Below are positions 21,349 to 22,064 of a stretch of DNA of 22,064 bases, piece by piece. Every line of letters begins with the position of its first letter. Within the stretch, counting starts at the first letter, position 1. The position numbers and the translations under genes were made by a program. The DNA is taken from assembly GCA_021772875.1 (NCBI GenBank), contig JAJFLD010000026.1, positions 1-22,064 of the forward strand, in the 5' to 3' direction. The stretch is from Ghiorsea sp. Lineage in GTDB: Bacteria; Pseudomonadota; Zetaproteobacteria; Mariprofundales; Mariprofundaceae. The notes beneath the pieces are model-generated. The model searched no databases. It had not been told where the DNA came from and was given only the letters and a program-made list of their open reading frames with translations.

Positions 21349-22064
21349 ATGCCTCCAATTTCGGGGTTATCAGGAATCGTTGCCGGCTTTGATACAGGAG
21401 CCGCCGTTGAAGAGCTGCTTGGCATACAAAAGTTTGGCATTGCACAACTGGAAAAAAAACAAGCTGCTGAAACTGCAAAACAAACAGCATTTTCAGAGCT
21501 GAACACAAACCTCATTAATTTTAGAAACCAATCCATTGCCATGCGTGATGTTGATACTTTCTTTTCTTATACCGCAAGTTTAAATAGTAGCGACCCTGCT
21601 GTACCTGCATCCACGATTTTGGATGTTGCAGGTGATAACTCCGTTACTTCAGGAAGCCATGCCATTATTGTGCAACAATTGGCCACCTCAGCACGTTATT
21701 CTTCTAATTCTGCAGTAAAAGATGCTGCTGGCACAGCCATCACCAGTGAGACCACTGCCTTAAACTTAAACACAGGTTCATTTTTAGTGAATGGTACAAC
21801 CATCAATGTTAATGCCGCCAACTCCCTTAAAGACATTGCCAATGCCATCAATTCTGCCGCGACTGGTGTGACTGCATCGGTAGTAAAAGTTGCAGATGCT
21901 GACTTTAGATTGGTTCTTGCCGCCGATGACACTGGCGCAACAGGCTTTACACTAACAGGTGCAGATCTTGATGCCGCAGGTCCATTGGCAAACTTACAGA
22001 TTGGTGCTGTAGGACAAGGCAATGCCAAACAAGAATTACAACCCCCTTTAGATGCCATCGTGAC
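21349..22064 (+). CDS. fliD: Flagellar filament cap protein FliD (hook-associated protein 2), 5' part
   Basis: An open frame runs from ATG 21349 to the window edge without a stop, 238 codons. FliD forms the cap that folds flagellin at the filament tip. Signatures are the N-terminal ISGLSGIVAGFDTGAAVEEL, a coiled helix IAQLEKKQAAETAKQTAFSE, and the D2/D3 entry GSHAIIVQQLATSARYSSNS, FLVNGTTINVNAANSLKDIA and NAINSAATGVTASVVK, all typical of HAP2. The start is 1 base after the flaG stop and has no Shine-Dalgarno at normal spacing, so it is probably translated by coupling to flaG. The chaperone fliS would be expected downstream, outside the window. The truncation is only the window end. Confidence 0.93.
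   Translation, partial: MPPISGLSGIVAGFDTGAAVEELLGIQKFGIAQLEKKQAAETAKQTAFSELNTNLINFRNQSIAMRDVDTFFSYTASLNSSDPAVPASTILDVAGDNSVTSGSHAIIVQQLATSARYSSNSAVKDAAGTAITSETTALNLNTGSFLVNGTTINVNAANSLKDIANAINSAATGVTASVVKVADADFRLVLAADDTGATGFTLTGADLDAAGPLANLQIGAVGQGNAKQELQPPLDAIV

Overview
The window reads as an AT-leaning chromosomal segment of a flagellated, Gram-negative bacterium. Gram-negative signs are a lipoprotein signal peptidase, several lipoproteins, type II secretion pseudopilins, an outer-membrane-type protein ending in Phe, and the MEP isoprenoid pathway. The gene set is proteobacterial. I cannot fix the class from sequence alone; a Zetaproteobacterium-like lineage is possible but is only an impression. 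No rRNA, tRNA, CRISPR array, transposase or integrase was found, and almost all of the window is closely packed genes.

Layout. (1) 1-2594, + strand: the 3' end of glmS, then a Sel1-repeat secreted protein. (2) 2599-3478, - strand: two small secreted proteins of unknown function. (3) 3683-7654, + strand: a large SWIM/SNF2 helicase, then a GNAT acetyltransferase. (4) 11655 down to 7625, - strand: a tight four-gene operon of membrane adenylate cyclase, repeat-type lipoprotein, ispG and small lipoprotein. (5) 13373 down to 11734, - strand: an outer-membrane-like protein, an intrinsic terminator, then an ECF sigma factor and a small zinc-binding anti-sigma factor. (6) 13579-16073, + strand: an HDOD protein, an EAL-HDOD protein and a YqaA-like membrane protein. 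(7) 16070-17487: lspA (-) diverging from a YfhL-type ferredoxin and gmk (+). (8) 19305 down to 17484, - strand: trxA, a YidD-like protein, gspG and gspH. (9) 19306-22064, + strand: a long flagellin leader, then fliC, flaG and the 5' part of fliD. fliD runs off the window.

The most informative non-coding signals lie around the flagellar genes. A good sigma-28 promoter (TAAAGTCG-N11-ACCGATAG) precedes fliC. Its leader can fold into two small hairpins that each show GGA in the loop, followed by a GGAGAG ribosome binding site. That is the layout of CsrA-controlled messages. Between fliC and flaG, a pyrimidine tract can pair either with a GAGGAGGG arm or with the flaG Shine-Dalgarno, so an RNA switch setting the fliC:flaG ratio is plausible. 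Elsewhere, gspH has no ATG/GTG/TTG start that would keep its prepilin leader and probably starts at ATT directly after the gspG stop. The ECF sigma and YidD-like genes both start right at the U-run of an intrinsic-terminator hairpin.

Functionally the segment joins housekeeping genes (glmS, ispG, lspA, gmk, trxA) with signalling genes (cAMP cyclase, EAL/HDOD proteins, ECF sigma) and surface structures (flagellum, type II pseudopilus, lipoproteins). I see no anti-phage island or new mobile system. The novelty is in regulatory RNA structure and a few unknown secreted proteins.
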